A stretch of 64,000 nucleotides of DNA. Source: Streptococcus equinus. GTDB lineage: Bacteria; Bacillota; Bacilli; Lactobacillales; Streptococcaceae. Below the pieces are notes generated by a model, which did no database searches, had not been told where the DNA came from, and saw only the letters and a program-made list of their open reading frames with translations. This document shows positions 54,961 to 63,924 of the stretch, piece after piece; the stretch's first letter is position 1, and the number at the start of each line of letters is the position of its first letter. Position numbers and translations under genes: made by a program. Where the stretch lies: positions 124,001-188,000 of the forward strand of contig NZ_FNJK01000002.1 of the NCBI RefSeq assembly GCF_900104225.1, read 5' to 3'.

Positions 54961-55055
54961 GCGGTTTAATAGTGTGTTATTCTTCGTTAGCTCATCTTGA
55001 TATACTTCAGTATTATCTGCGATTTCGCTGCCTTGACTAACACGCTATTAACCGC
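54961..55055 (+). repeat. Long inverted repeat in the metK leader
   Basis: GCGGTTTAATAGTGTGTTA (54961-54979) is complementary, with two mismatches or G-U pairs, to TAACACGCTATTAACCGC (55038-55055). The 58-nt interior can also pair (GTTAG/CTAAC). No T-run follows, so it is not a simple terminator. Confidence 0.7.
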
Positions 55056-55129
55056 GCCATCTCTTTTTAGATGATTTAGATTGGTACTTTGTAACTCATT
55101 AGAAATGTCTGCTTTTGATGCAGGGATTT

Positions 55130-55205
55130 CGAGAGGGAAAATTCCCGACATTTTAATACTTAGAGGTATTGAAATGAAAAATTAATGATATGGGGGGACA
55201 TTTTT
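55130..55205 (+). ncRNA. Probable SMK-box (SAM-III) riboswitch of metK
   Basis: An anti-Shine-Dalgarno TTCCCG (55142-55147) is followed by a hairpin (ACATTT/GAAATG with inner AATAC/GTATT), then the ribosome site GGGGGGA (55192-55198) seven bases before the ATG. SMK boxes before metK in Lactobacillales work by pairing such a sequence with the ribosome site when S-adenosylmethionine binds. I did not confirm the full ligand core. Confidence 0.5.
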
Positions 55206-56396
55206 ATGTCAGAACGTAAACTTTTCACGTCTGAATCAGTTTCTGAGGGGCATCCAGATAAGATTGCAGACCAAATTTCAGATGCTATTTTAGATGCTGT
55301 GTTGGAACAAGATCCTGATGCGCACGTTGCAGCCGAAACAGCTGTATATACTGGATCAGTTCATGTTTTTGGTGAAATTTCAACAACAGCATATGTCGAT
55401 ATTAACCGCATTGTTCGTGATACCATCGCAGAAATCGGTTATACTAACGCTGAGTACGGTTTTGCTGCCGAATCAGTTGGAGTTCATCCATCATTGGTTG
55501 AACAATCACCTGATATTGCACAAGGGGTTAATGAAGCGTTAGAAGTTCGTGGAAATGCCGACCAAGATCCGCTTGATTTGATTGGTGCAGGTGACCAAGG
55601 ATTGATGTTTGGTTTTGCAGTTGATGAAACACCTGAATTGATGCCATTACCAATTTCACTTTCTCACAAATTGGTTAAAAAATTGGCAGACTTACGTAAA
55701 TCTGGGGAAATTTCTTACCTTCGTCCAGATGCCAAATCGCAAGTAACTGTTGAATACGATGAAAATGATAAACCAGCTCGTGTAGATACTGTTGTTATTT
55801 CAACACAACATGATCCAGAAGCGACAAATGAACAAATTCACCATGATGTGATTGAAAAAGTTATCAAAGCAGTTATCCCTGCTAAATATCTTGATGACAA
55901 GACTAAATTCTTTATCAATCCAACTGGACGTTTTGTTATCGGTGGTCCTCAAGGGGATTCTGGTCTAACAGGACGTAAAATCATCGTTGATACTTATGGT
56001 GGTTATGCTCGCCATGGTGGTGGTGCTTTCTCTGGTAAGGATGCGACAAAAGTTGACCGTTCTGCCTCATACGCTGCACGCTACATTGCTAAAAATATTG
56101 TTGCTGCTGGTTTTGCAACAAAAGCCGAAGTTCAATTGGCTTACGCAATTGGTGTAGCACATCCTGTATCAGTTCGTGTTGATACTTTTGGTACAAATAC
56201 TGTACCAGAAAGTAAATTGGAAGCTGCTGTACGTCAAGTCTTTGACCTACGCCCAGCAGGTATCATTCAAATGCTTGATTTGAAACGTCCAATTTATCGT
56301 CAAACAGCTGCATACGGACACATGGGACGTACAGATATTGATCTCCCATGGGAAAAACTTGATAAAGTTGATGCTTTGAAAGAAGCTGTAAAATAG
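55206..56396 (+). CDS. metK: S-adenosylmethionine synthetase
   Basis: 396 aa. Makes S-adenosylmethionine from methionine and ATP. Motifs: [21 protein letters not shown] (shown in part), [10 protein letters not shown] and [17 protein letters not shown], which are the ATP and magnesium sites. The ATG at 55206 fits the family start [11 protein letters not shown]; an in-frame start at 55185 lies before the ribosome site. The leader carries a long inverted repeat and a probable SAM riboswitch. Confidence 0.96.
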   Translation: MSERKLFTSESVSEGHPDKIADQISDAILDAVLEQDPDAHVAAETAVYTGSVHVFGEISTTAYVDINRIVRDTIAEIGYTNAEYGFAAESVGVHPSLVEQSPDIAQGVNEALEVRGNADQDPLDLIGAGDQGLMFGFAVDETPELMPLPISLSHKLVKKLADLRKSGEISYLRPDAKSQVTVEYDENDKPARVDTVVISTQHDPEATNEQIHHDVIEKVIKAVIPAKYLDDKTKFFINPTGRFVIGGPQGDSGLTGRKIIVDTYGGYARHGGGAFSGKDATKVDRSASYAARYIAKNIVAAGFATKAEVQLAYAIGVAHPVSVRVDTFGTNTVPESKLEAAVRQVFDLRPAGIIQMLDLKRPIYRQTAAYGHMGRTDIDLPWEKLDKVDALKEAVK

Positions 56397-56402
56397 AAAT
56401 TG

Positions 56403-56434
56403 AATCGTTGTACTATTGGTACAGCGATTTTTTT
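56403..56434 (+). terminator. Terminator of metK
   Basis: AATCGTTGTAC (56403-56413) pairs with GTACAGCGATT (56419-56429), followed by Ts. Confidence 0.8.
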
Positions 56435-56511
56435 ATCTTAGATTTTTTGTTTCTAAAATCTAGGGTAAGTTTTCCTCAATTTTGATAAACTATAAATAGG
56501 AGGTGACTTCC

Positions 56512-57351
56512 ATGATCAATCGATTTAACCAAACCTTGACTTATCTTGAAAGTGTTTTAGATTCAGAAATTGATAAGAAAAAAATTCAACAGCTGTCAGG
56601 TTATTCCTATCCTATGTTTTCTCGGCTTTTCTCTGTTTTAGCAGAGATGACTTTGTCAGAGTATTTGCGTAAGCGTAGATTGTCAGAAGCGGTGCAGGAT
56701 TTGAAAGTAAGTTCTGATAAAGTTGTTGATATTGCTATGAAATATGGTTATGATTCAGCCGACAGCTTTAGCGCAGCTTTTAAAAAATTTCATGGAGCAA
56801 CGCCATCTGAGGTTAGAAATGGCAGGCCTTATAAGGTGTTTCCGAAAGTTCAGTTATCTCTAAAAATTAGCGGAGGAAAGAAGATGAATATTACTATCGA
56901 AAATAAAGCAGCTTTTGCTGTTGCAGGCGTCTTGGCAGCGGGAATTGAAAGCGAGGATTGTCCGAAGGTTTGGGATAAATTGTATGCTACTTATGATTCT
57001 GACTGCTTGAAAAAATTGGGAAACGCTCAGCTATTTGGAGTTTGTTCAGAACTCTCAGCAGGTAAAGGAATTAGTTATTTGGCTGGAGTTGATGTTACGG
57101 ATAAAAAACAAGCGCAAAAATTGGGGTTGACCATTTTAGAAGTTGAAGAAGCAGAGTATGCTGTTGTGCCAGTAAGAGGGAATGTTCCCGATTCCATTCA
57201 TGAAGCTTGGAAGTACGTTCTTGAAGTTTTCTTTCCTGAGAATGGTTACCGTCATTCTGGTGCTCCAGATTTTGAAGTTTATGCTGAAGGCGATATCCAT
57301 GCTGATGATTACGAAATGGCGTTATGGATACCAATTGTAAAAGAAGGCTGA
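56512..57351 (+). CDS. AraC-family regulator with GyrI-like effector domain
   Basis: 279 aa. The AraC/XylS DNA-binding domain comes first (about 1-103), with SEYLRKRRLSEAVQDL and VDIAMKYGYDSADSFSAAFKKFHGATP as the two helix-turn-helix elements. A linker leads to a GyrI-like small-molecule-binding domain (about 125-279), the arrangement of Rob/BmrR-like sensors. Ligand unknown. The ATG at 56512 follows AGGAGGTG (56498-56505), which excludes the in-frame GTG at 56503. Confidence 0.88.
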   Translation: MINRFNQTLTYLESVLDSEIDKKKIQQLSGYSYPMFSRLFSVLAEMTLSEYLRKRRLSEAVQDLKVSSDKVVDIAMKYGYDSADSFSAAFKKFHGATPSEVRNGRPYKVFPKVQLSLKISGGKKMNITIENKAAFAVAGVLAAGIESEDCPKVWDKLYATYDSDCLKKLGNAQLFGVCSELSAGKGISYLAGVDVTDKKQAQKLGLTILEVEEAEYAVVPVRGNVPDSIHEAWKYVLEVFFPENGYRHSGAPDFEVYAEGDIHADDYEMALWIPIVKEG

Positions 57352-57633
57352 TCTTAAATTCTACCTTGAACCACATAGTTTTAATAAAATCTATATTTCT
57401 GTTACACTTGCCATAAAATAGTCATTAAACAAGTTAAAACTCCTGATTTTAAAAGGCTTTTGCTGATAAAGTTTGAAAAAACAAAGTAATAGTTTGAAGC
57501 TATAATATTCAAATCCGAAAAAATATGACAAAATCTTAACAAAGTGTCAAAATATTCCCCATAATCAGTTTGTCAAATTGCATAATCTATGATAAAATGA
57601 AAAGGTTGAATTCTAGCAGAAAGTTTTGAATGT
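57352..57633 (+). other. Intergenic region before murA, with promoter
   Basis: No gene seen. A good promoter, TTGTCA (57570-57575), a 17-bp spacer and TAAAAT (57593-57598), drives murA with a ~30-nt leader. No terminator is evident after the AraC-type gene. Confidence 0.65.
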
Positions 57634-58893
57634 ATGCGTAAAATTGTTATTAATGGTGGCAAACCTTTAAAGGGAGAGGTTGCTATTTCAGGTGCTAAGA
57701 ATAGTGTAGTAGCGTTGATTCCTGCAGCTATTCTATCTGATGATATTGTTATTTTGGATGGAGTTCCTGCCATTTCCGATGTTGATAGTTTGATTGAGAT
57801 TATGGAAGTGATGGGAGCTAAGATTAAGAGAGAAGGCGAAACGCTTGAAATCGATCCACGTGGTGTTAAAAATCAACCAATGCCATATGGTAAAATCAAT
57901 AGCTTGCGTGCTTCTTATTATTTCTATGGTAGTTTACTTAGCCGTTTTGGTGAAGCAACTGTAGGTCTTCCGGGTGGTTGTGACCTTGGACCTCGTCCGA
58001 TTGACCTTCACTTAAAAGCTTTTGAAGCTATGGGAGCTAAAGTATCTTATGAAGGCGAAGCAATGCGCTTGGCAACAGAAGGTGAACCAATTCATGGCGC
58101 TCACATCTATATGGATACTGTTAGTGTTGGTGCAACGATCAACACAATGCTTGCAGCTACAAAAGCAAAAGGGCGTACAATTATTGAAAATGCAGCTCGT
58201 GAACCAGAAATCATTGATGTTGCGACATTGTTAAATAATATGGGTGCTCACGTCCGAGGTGCAGGTACTGATATGATTACGATTGAAGGTGTTGACAGCC
58301 TTCATGGAACGCGTCATCAAGTTATTCCTGACCGTATTGAAGCTGGTACTTATATTGCTATGGCTGCAGCGATTGGTGAAGGGGTTCGCATCACTAACGT
58401 TCTTTATGAACACTTAGAGAGTTATATTGCAAAACTCGAAGAGATGGGTGTTCGCATGACAGTTGAAGAGGACGCTATCTTCGTTGAAAAACAATCAGTA
58501 TTAAAAGCTGTGTCAGTTAAAACATCACCATACCCTGGTTTTGCGACTGACTTGCAACAACCAATTACGCCGTTGTTGCTAGTGGCTGAAGGTCGTGGTA
58601 CGATTTTGGATACAATCTATGAAAAACGTACAAATCACGTTGCTGAATTGGTAAGAATGGGTGCGGATATCTCAATTGTTGGCGGACGTATTGCTTATCA
58701 AGGCCCTAATAAATTAACAGGTGCACCTGTTAAAGCATCAGACTTGCGTGCTGGTGCGGCACTTGTAACAGCTGGTTTGATGGCAGAAGGTCAAACAGAA
58801 ATTACCAACGTTGAATTTATTTTACGTGGTTACTCAAATATTATTGAAAAATTAACAGCTCTTGGTGCTGATATTAAATTAATTGAAGAATAA
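57634..58893 (+). CDS. murA: UDP-N-acetylglucosamine 1-carboxyvinyltransferase
   Basis: 419 aa. First committed step of peptidoglycan synthesis. C116 ([12 protein letters not shown]) is the fosfomycin-sensitive active-site cysteine, K22 ([10 protein letters not shown]) and the loop [16 protein letters not shown] are intact. Low-GC Gram-positives usually have two paralogues; this is one, and the second is not in the window. The ATG has no strong ribosome site. A terminator follows. Confidence 0.95.
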   Translation: MRKIVINGGKPLKGEVAISGAKNSVVALIPAAILSDDIVILDGVPAISDVDSLIEIMEVMGAKIKREGETLEIDPRGVKNQPMPYGKINSLRASYYFYGSLLSRFGEATVGLPGGCDLGPRPIDLHLKAFEAMGAKVSYEGEAMRLATEGEPIHGAHIYMDTVSVGATINTMLAATKAKGRTIIENAAREPEIIDVATLLNNMGAHVRGAGTDMITIEGVDSLHGTRHQVIPDRIEAGTYIAMAAAIGEGVRITNVLYEHLESYIAKLEEMGVRMTVEEDAIFVEKQSVLKAVSVKTSPYPGFATDLQQPITPLLLVAEGRGTILDTIYEKRTNHVAELVRMGADISIVGGRIAYQGPNKLTGAPVKASDLRAGAALVTAGLMAEGQTEITNVEFILRGYSNIIEKLTALGADIKLIEE

Positions 58894-58920
58894 AAAGAGG
58901 CCTTAAAGGCTTCTTTTTTT
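58892..58920 (+). terminator. Terminator of murA
   Basis: GAGGCC pairs with GGCTTC (one G-U) around TTAAA, followed by T7. Confidence 0.75.
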
Positions 58921-58980
58921 ACTCTAAAGGTGCTAAGGTATATCAAACTAATTTTCGAAGTCATGTGTTATAATTAAGTC

Positions 58981-59535
58981 ATGGATATTTGGACGCGTTT
59001 AGGACGATATGCTTTTTTTGAAACAGAACGCATGTATTTTCGTCCTTTTACATATAAGGATAGTCAGGACTTTTTTGAAATTTGTAGCAATCCTGATAAT
59101 CTTCGCTTTATTTTCCCGAGTCGTGCAACGCGTGAAGAAAGTGATTTTCTCATGGTTCATTATTTTATGAAAGAACCTCTTGGGGTTTGGGCAATAGAAG
59201 ATAAAAAAACTCATAAAATGATTGGCTGTATTCGTTTTGAAAAATTAGATGTTAATCATTTAAAAACAGAAATTGGTTATTTTATGAATCAAGCATTCTG
59301 GGGAAATGGGTTAATGACTGAAAGCTTAAAAACACTTGCATTTTTGAGTTTCCAAGAGTTAGGGTTGCAGGAGCTGCATGTGATTGCTCATGCAGAAAAT
59401 ATAGCGAGTCAGCGAGTAGCGCAAAAATCAGGTTTCACTTTGAAACATCAATTTAAGGGAAGTGACCGCTATAGTCGAAAAATGCGCGATTATGTTGATT
59501 ATCAATTGAGTAAAGGTGACCATCGTTATGAGTAA
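58981..59535 (+). CDS. GNAT-family acetyltransferase, RimJ/RimL-like
   Basis: 184 aa. Begins with the FFETERMYFRPFTYKDSQDF pattern of ribosomal-protein-type acetyltransferases; the acetyl-CoA loop is FWGNGLMTESLKTL, and NIASQRVAQKSGF follows. Substrate unknown. The ATG sits 6 nt after an extended -10 (TGT TATAAT, -10 at 58969-58974) with no ribosome site, so a leaderless mRNA is likely. Its end overlaps the spxR-like gene by eight bases. Confidence 0.85.
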   Translation: MDIWTRLGRYAFFETERMYFRPFTYKDSQDFFEICSNPDNLRFIFPSRATREESDFLMVHYFMKEPLGVWAIEDKKTHKMIGCIRFEKLDVNHLKTEIGYFMNQAFWGNGLMTESLKTLAFLSFQELGLQELHVIAHAENIASQRVAQKSGFTLKHQFKGSDRYSRKMRDYVDYQLSKGDHRYE

Positions 59536-60811
59536 ACATCAGAAAATATTAGATTATCTGGAAAATTTAGCTGTTGGTAAGCGCGTGAGTGTGCGCAGCA
59601 TCTCGAATCATTTAAATGTTAGTGATGGGACAGCCTACCGCGCTATCAAAGAAGCTGAAAATCGAGGAATTGTTGAGACAAGGCCTCGAAGTGGTACGGT
59701 TCGCATCGAGAAAAAACCAGCGGTTCGTATCGAGCGACTAACCTATTCAGAAATTGCTCGCATTAGTGACTCAGAAGTTTTAGCTGGTAAAGCTGGGCTT
59801 AGCCGAGAATTTAGCAAGTTTTCAATTGGAGCAATGACGCAAGAAAATATTTTGCGTTATTTGGTCAAGGGTGGCCTATTAATTGTTGGAGACCGAGAAA
59901 ACATTCAGTTACTAGCGCTTGAAAAGCACAACGCTATTTTGGTAACAGGAGGTTTCTCAGTTTCAGAAGCTGTTATTCGTTTGGCTGATGAACTTGGTAT
60001 ACCTGTTATGGTAACTAACTATGACACCTTCACTGTTGCGACAATGATTAACCATGCGTTATCTAATCTTCGTATTAAAACGGATTTAACAACCGTTGAA
60101 CAAGTTTATCAAGTTAAAGCAGACTATGGCTTTTTACGCGAAGGTGATACCGTCCGTGACTTTAATACTTTGATTAAGCAAACCAAAAACGTGCGTTTTC
60201 CAGTTGTTAATAGTAAGAATGTGGTGATCGGTGTGGTTAGTATGTTGGATGTTGTTGATCAGGAAAATAACGTTGACATCACAAGTATCATGTCTCGAAA
60301 TCTGATTGTCGCAAAGCCACAGGCAAGTCTAGCCAATATTAGTCAAAAGATGATTTTTGAAGATCTCAATATGCTTCCAGTTGTTGCAGAAGATCTGACA
60401 TTACTTGGGGTCATTACAAGACGTCAAGCAGTTGAGAATTTGCAGAATCTACAGCATTCTAGTTCATATACATATAGTGACCAGATGTTGTCTAATTTGA
60501 AGCAAGAAGACGGTGTTTACCAGTTTATTGTTGAGCCAGCTATGATTGATCATGCTGGGAATTTTGCGCAGGGTGTTCTGACAGAATTTATTAAGGAAAT
60601 CAGTGTTCGTGTTTTAACTAAAAAACATCAAAAGAATATCATTATTGAACAATTAATGCTTTATTTCTTGCAGGCTGTTCAAATTGATGACCGCTTGATT
60701 ATTCAACCACGTATTATTACTGAAAAACGTCGTAGCTCAGTGATTGATTTTGAGATTCTTTTAGATGATCAGATTGTTGCCAAAGCTTTAGTAACGACGA
60801 AAATCAATTAA
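59528..60811 (+). CDS. spxR: CBS-HotDog transcription factor, SpxR-like
   Basis: 427 aa. Domain order: winged helix-turn-helix (1-60, VRSISNHLNVSDGTAYRAI), a DRTGG domain (about 65-185), two CBS motifs (about 190-310, with FPVVNSKNVVIGVV and LPVVAEDLTLLGVI), then a HotDog thioesterase-like domain (about 325-427). This matches YtoI/SpxR, reported in pneumococcus to activate spxB. The start at 59528 follows AAAGGTG; an in-frame GTG at 59516 is less likely. Ligands are probably adenylates at the CBS pair. Confidence 0.88.
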   Translation: MSKHQKILDYLENLAVGKRVSVRSISNHLNVSDGTAYRAIKEAENRGIVETRPRSGTVRIEKKPAVRIERLTYSEIARISDSEVLAGKAGLSREFSKFSIGAMTQENILRYLVKGGLLIVGDRENIQLLALEKHNAILVTGGFSVSEAVIRLADELGIPVMVTNYDTFTVATMINHALSNLRIKTDLTTVEQVYQVKADYGFLREGDTVRDFNTLIKQTKNVRFPVVNSKNVVIGVVSMLDVVDQENNVDITSIMSRNLIVAKPQASLANISQKMIFEDLNMLPVVAEDLTLLGVITRRQAVENLQNLQHSSSYTYSDQMLSNLKQEDGVYQFIVEPAMIDHAGNFAQGVLTEFIKEISVRVLTKKHQKNIIIEQLMLYFLQAVQIDDRLIIQPRIITEKRRSSVIDFEILLDDQIVAKALVTTKIN

Positions 60812-60935
60812 TAAAGCTTTCGATTCTTGATTTAAGCTATTGAAACAGTGATATTTTTGACAGTTTAGTGATTATCGGTGTATAATTAAGGGTACTGAAT
60901 TATTTACAGAGTTTATTATAGGAGTATATATTTAT

Positions 60936-61796
60936 ATGATTACATTGAAATCAGCGCGTGAAATTGAAGCAATGGATCGTGCAGGGGATTTTCTTGCCTC
61001 TGTTCACACTGGCTTGCGCGAAGTGATTAAACCCGGAGTTGATATGTGGGAAGTTGAAGAATATGTTCGTCGTCGTTGTAAAGAAGCGAATGCTCTTCCT
61101 CTTCAAATTGGTGTTGATGGATCAATCATGGATTACCCATATGCAACTTGCTGTGGTCTTAACGATGAAGTAGCTCACGCTTTCCCACGTCACTATATTC
61201 TAAAAGAAGGTGACTTACTTAAAGTTGATATGGTCTTAACTGAACCACTTAATAAGTCAGTTGTTGACGTGTCAAAACTAGACTTTGACAATGTTGAACA
61301 GGTTAAAAAATATACCCAATCATATTCTGGTGGTTTGGCTGACTCATGTTGGGCATATGCTGTTGGTGAAGTTTCAGAAGAAGTTAAAAATCTGATGGAT
61401 GTTACCAAAGAATGTCTTTATATTGGTATTGAAAAGGCTGTTGTTGGCAATCGTATCGGTGATATCGGTGCTGCTATTCAAGAATATGCTGAAAGCCGCG
61501 GATACGGTGTTGTTCGTGATTTGGTAGGTCACGGTGTCGGTCCTACAATGCACGAAGAACCAATGGTACCTCACTACGGTAAAGCTGGCCGTGGTCTTCG
61601 CCTCCGTGAAGGTATGGTGTTGACTGTTGAACCAATGATTAACACAGGAACATGGGAAATCGATACTGATATGGAAACTGGTTGGGCACATAAAACCCTT
61701 GACGGTGGTCTCTCATGTCAATATGAACACCAATTTGTTATTACTAAAGACGGTCCTGTAATTCTAACAAGCCAAGGAGAAGAAAGAACTTACTAA
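60936..61796 (+). CDS. map: Methionine aminopeptidase
   Basis: 286 aa. Removes the initiator methionine. Metal ligands: aspartates in LKVDMVL and VVDVSKLD, histidine in VGHGVGPTMHEEPMVPH, and glutamates in LTVEPMI and CQYEHQFVI. A ~30-residue insert between the two aspartate regions and downstream (LDFDNVEQVKKYTQSYSGG) is the streptococcal variant and explains the length over the usual ~250. Ribosome site AGGAG. The next gene starts after one base. Confidence 0.94.
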   Translation: MITLKSAREIEAMDRAGDFLASVHTGLREVIKPGVDMWEVEEYVRRRCKEANALPLQIGVDGSIMDYPYATCCGLNDEVAHAFPRHYILKEGDLLKVDMVLTEPLNKSVVDVSKLDFDNVEQVKKYTQSYSGGLADSCWAYAVGEVSEEVKNLMDVTKECLYIGIEKAVVGNRIGDIGAAIQEYAESRGYGVVRDLVGHGVGPTMHEEPMVPHYGKAGRGLRLREGMVLTVEPMINTGTWEIDTDMETGWAHKTLDGGLSCQYEHQFVITKDGPVILTSQGEERTY

Positions 61797-61797
61797 G

Positions 61798-62718
61798 ATG
61801 AAGCGAAAGCAATTCTTAGACAATTTATGGTCTAAATTAGAGTGGCAACCGCTGCAAGTTTATCTAAAACATTATCGCAGTGCTGAGATTGATTTATCAG
61901 CAATTGCTGTTGCTTATTATTTGCTGCTGACAGCCTTTCCTTTGATTGTCATTGCAGCTAATATTTTCCCATATTTGAATATTGATATTGATGTTTTGTT
62001 GGCATTTATGAAAAAAAATCTACCAACAAATCTTTACCCATCAGTGTCAGCGATTACCATTGATATTTTTTCAAAACCTTCTGGTAGTATTTTGGGAGTT
62101 GCCACTTTGACAGCATTTTGGACTATGTCTAAATCACTGACCTCTCTTCAAAAAGCAATCAATAAAGCATATGGTGTTGCACAACACAGGGATTTTGTCA
62201 TTGGTCGACTAGTAGGTGTTATCGGAAGTCTTTTGATTCTTTTCTTGCTGACTTTCGTTTTAATCTTTTCGACTTTTTCAAAAGCTGTACTGCAAGTTAT
62301 CAGTTCTTATTATGACATGAGCCATACGGTGGCAACGGTCATTTTGAACTTATCTCAGCCGGTAACTGTGTTGACCATTGTTATTGGATTAATGTTACTA
62401 TATTTTATTCTACCTAATGTCAAAATTAAACGTATTCGTTATATTTTGCCAGGGACAATTTTTACGTCAATTGTTATCTTGTTCTTGAATAATTTGTTCA
62501 GTAGTTATATTCTACGAACATTTGAACGAATGGTAGATATTAAAACGTTTGGATCAGTCGTGATTTTTGTTTTAATGTTGTGGTTCATCTTTCTTGCTCA
62601 TATCTTGATTTTAGGAGCTATCTTTAATGCGACTTATCAAGAATTAAGACAAGGAAAAATGGAAAGCAGACGAGGTGATTTGCTGTCTATCTTAACACAA
62701 CGAGGCAAAAAAAAATAA
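61798..62718 (+). CDS. YihY/BrkB-family membrane protein
   Basis: 306 aa. Six hydrophobic segments, with the family stretches AIAVAYYLLLTAFPL near 35 and TAFWTMSKSLTSLQKAINKAYG near 103-124. Function is unsettled; despite its name it is not ribonuclease BN. It begins one base after the map stop, so translational coupling to map is expected. The C-terminal tail is basic and soluble. A bidirectional terminator follows. Confidence 0.88.
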   Translation: MKRKQFLDNLWSKLEWQPLQVYLKHYRSAEIDLSAIAVAYYLLLTAFPLIVIAANIFPYLNIDIDVLLAFMKKNLPTNLYPSVSAITIDIFSKPSGSILGVATLTAFWTMSKSLTSLQKAINKAYGVAQHRDFVIGRLVGVIGSLLILFLLTFVLIFSTFSKAVLQVISSYYDMSHTVATVILNLSQPVTVLTIVIGLMLLYFILPNVKIKRIRYILPGTIFTSIVILFLNNLFSSYILRTFERMVDIKTFGSVVIFVLMLWFIFLAHILILGAIFNATYQELRQGKMESRRGDLLSILTQRGKKK

Positions 62719-62742
62719 CACCTTTTTAGGTGTTATTTTTTA
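62705..62742. terminator. Bidirectional terminator between brkB-like gene and gtrA
   Basis: AAAATAACACC (62712-62722) pairs with GGTGTTATTTT (62729-62739); A- and T-runs on either side suit both directions. Confidence 0.85.
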
Positions 62743-63158
62743 TCTTTGAAAACAAGTAATTTACTAAAGACATAGTTTAAAACAATAATTAACACTTGTG
62801 AAAAAAGTGTTTCAATAGCATTGACCATTGAGAGCTTATCATTAACAAATTGTCCGATAATGTGTGGGAATTTTGTTACCAAGAAGTAAGCTAACGCTAA
62901 ATCAAGAACAAGTGTTGATAGGCGAGCAAGAGTGAATTTGACCAAGCGTTCAAACCAACCTTTACGAACTTGATTAAAAACAAAATAATCGTTAGTAAAG
63001 AAGGCAAATAAAATGGCAACAATATTGGCAATAACAGCTGAGAAAGTTGCAGAACTTGTCAGTGAAAAGATAACTAAACGTGTTCCCATGTAGACAAGAG
63101 TTGTTAGAACACCAAAAAAGAGATACTTAAAAACTTCGCTTGTGATTAATTTTTTCAT
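62733..63158 (-). CDS. GtrA-family membrane protein
   Basis: 141 aa, four hydrophobic segments. KYLFFGVLTTLVYMGTRLVIF and the FFTNDYFVFN motif mark the GtrA family, thought to flip or move polyprenyl-linked sugars for surface glycan decoration. No glycosyltransferase is adjacent, so a partner is unknown. Its end lies in the shared terminator. Confidence 0.88.
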   Translation of the reverse strand: MKKLITSEVFKYLFFGVLTTLVYMGTRLVIFSLTSSATFSAVIANIVAILFAFFTNDYFVFNQVRKGWFERLVKFTLARLSTLVLDLALAYFLVTKFPHIIGQFVNDKLSMVNAIETLFSQVLIIVLNYVFSKLLVFKDKK

Positions 63159-63191
63159 AGGTCTACTATATCAAATTTTATGAATTTGTGC

Positions 63192-63218
63192 TATACTTTT
63201 AAGCGTTGTCTAGACAAC
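63192..63218 (+). promoter_or_regulatory. queT promoter and start-site palindrome
   Basis: Extended -10 TGC TATACT (-10 at 63192-63197). GTTGTCTAGACAAC (63205-63218) is a perfect 14-bp palindrome starting about where transcription should begin; it may be an operator or a 5' hairpin. Confidence 0.55.
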
Positions 63219-63219
63219 C

Positions 63220-63287
63220 CTTGGCGCTTATTTCCCTTTCGCCAAGCATATTATAAACGTAGAAGGGTACTTCTAACGTTAAAGGAG
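63220..63287 (+). ncRNA. preQ1-II riboswitch (COG4708 motif)
   Basis: CTTGGCGCTTA (63220-63230) and CGCCAAGCATATTATA (63240 on) match the streptococcal preQ1-II core. A small extra hairpin (AACGT..AGAAG/CTTCT..AACGTT) follows, and the ribosome site AAAGGAGAA (63281-63289) lies at the 3' end where ligand binding can occlude it. Confidence 0.88.
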
Positions 63288-63297
63288 AAGATTAATT

Positions 63298-63807
63298 ATG
63301 AAAAATTTCACGATTCGTGATTTTGTCCAAGTTGCTCTTGTCGCAGCTCTTTATATTGTTTTAACAATCACACCGCCATTAAATGCTATTTCTTATGGTG
63401 CTTATCAATTTCGAGTGTCAGAAATGCTAGTCTTTTTAGCATTCTACAACCGAAAATATATCATTGGTTTGACAGCTGGTTGTATGATTGCTAACCTTTA
63501 TAGTTTTGGTTTGATTGATGTTCTTGTTGGCGGTAGTCAAACATTTATCTTTTTGACTTTAGGGGTTATGCTATTTAGTCGTTACAAAGATCAATATGTG
63601 TTTAATGGTTTGTTTAACAAAGCATTTTTCTATTTTTCACTCTTATTTGCAGCCTCAATGTTTACAATCGCTTTAGAATTGTATGTTGTTGCTGATGCGC
63701 CATTCTTGATGACATGGTTTACGTCAGCAGTAGGAGAACTTGCCTCTCTTCTCATTGGCTCACTTATCATGGATAAATTAGGAAAACGCCTTGATTTAAC
63801 AGCATAA
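63298..63807 (+). CDS. queT: Queuosine precursor ECF transporter S component
   Basis: 169 aa, five to six hydrophobic segments, QueT/COG4708 family. FRVSEMLVFLAFYN and GCMIANLYSFGLIDVLVGGS are family stretches. Imports a queuosine precursor with the shared ECF module, as does ThiT in this window. The preQ1-II riboswitch directly upstream supports the substrate. A terminator follows. Confidence 0.93.
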   Translation: MKNFTIRDFVQVALVAALYIVLTITPPLNAISYGAYQFRVSEMLVFLAFYNRKYIIGLTAGCMIANLYSFGLIDVLVGGSQTFIFLTLGVMLFSRYKDQYVFNGLFNKAFFYFSLLFAASMFTIALELYVVADAPFLMTWFTSAVGELASLLIGSLIMDKLGKRLDLTA

Positions 63808-63820
63808 TAGAAAAAATGAG

Positions 63821-63843
63821 CTTCCATTTTTGGAAGTTTTTTT
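63821..63843 (+). terminator. Terminator of queT
   Basis: CTTCCA (63821-63826) pairs with TGGAAG (63831-63836), followed by T7. Confidence 0.75.
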
Positions 63844-63924
63844 CTATACATAATAAAAAATATAATTCAAAAAAAAGATAAGTTTTAAAAGGTATTTTTT
63901 TACAGATGTGATAAAATAGTATAT

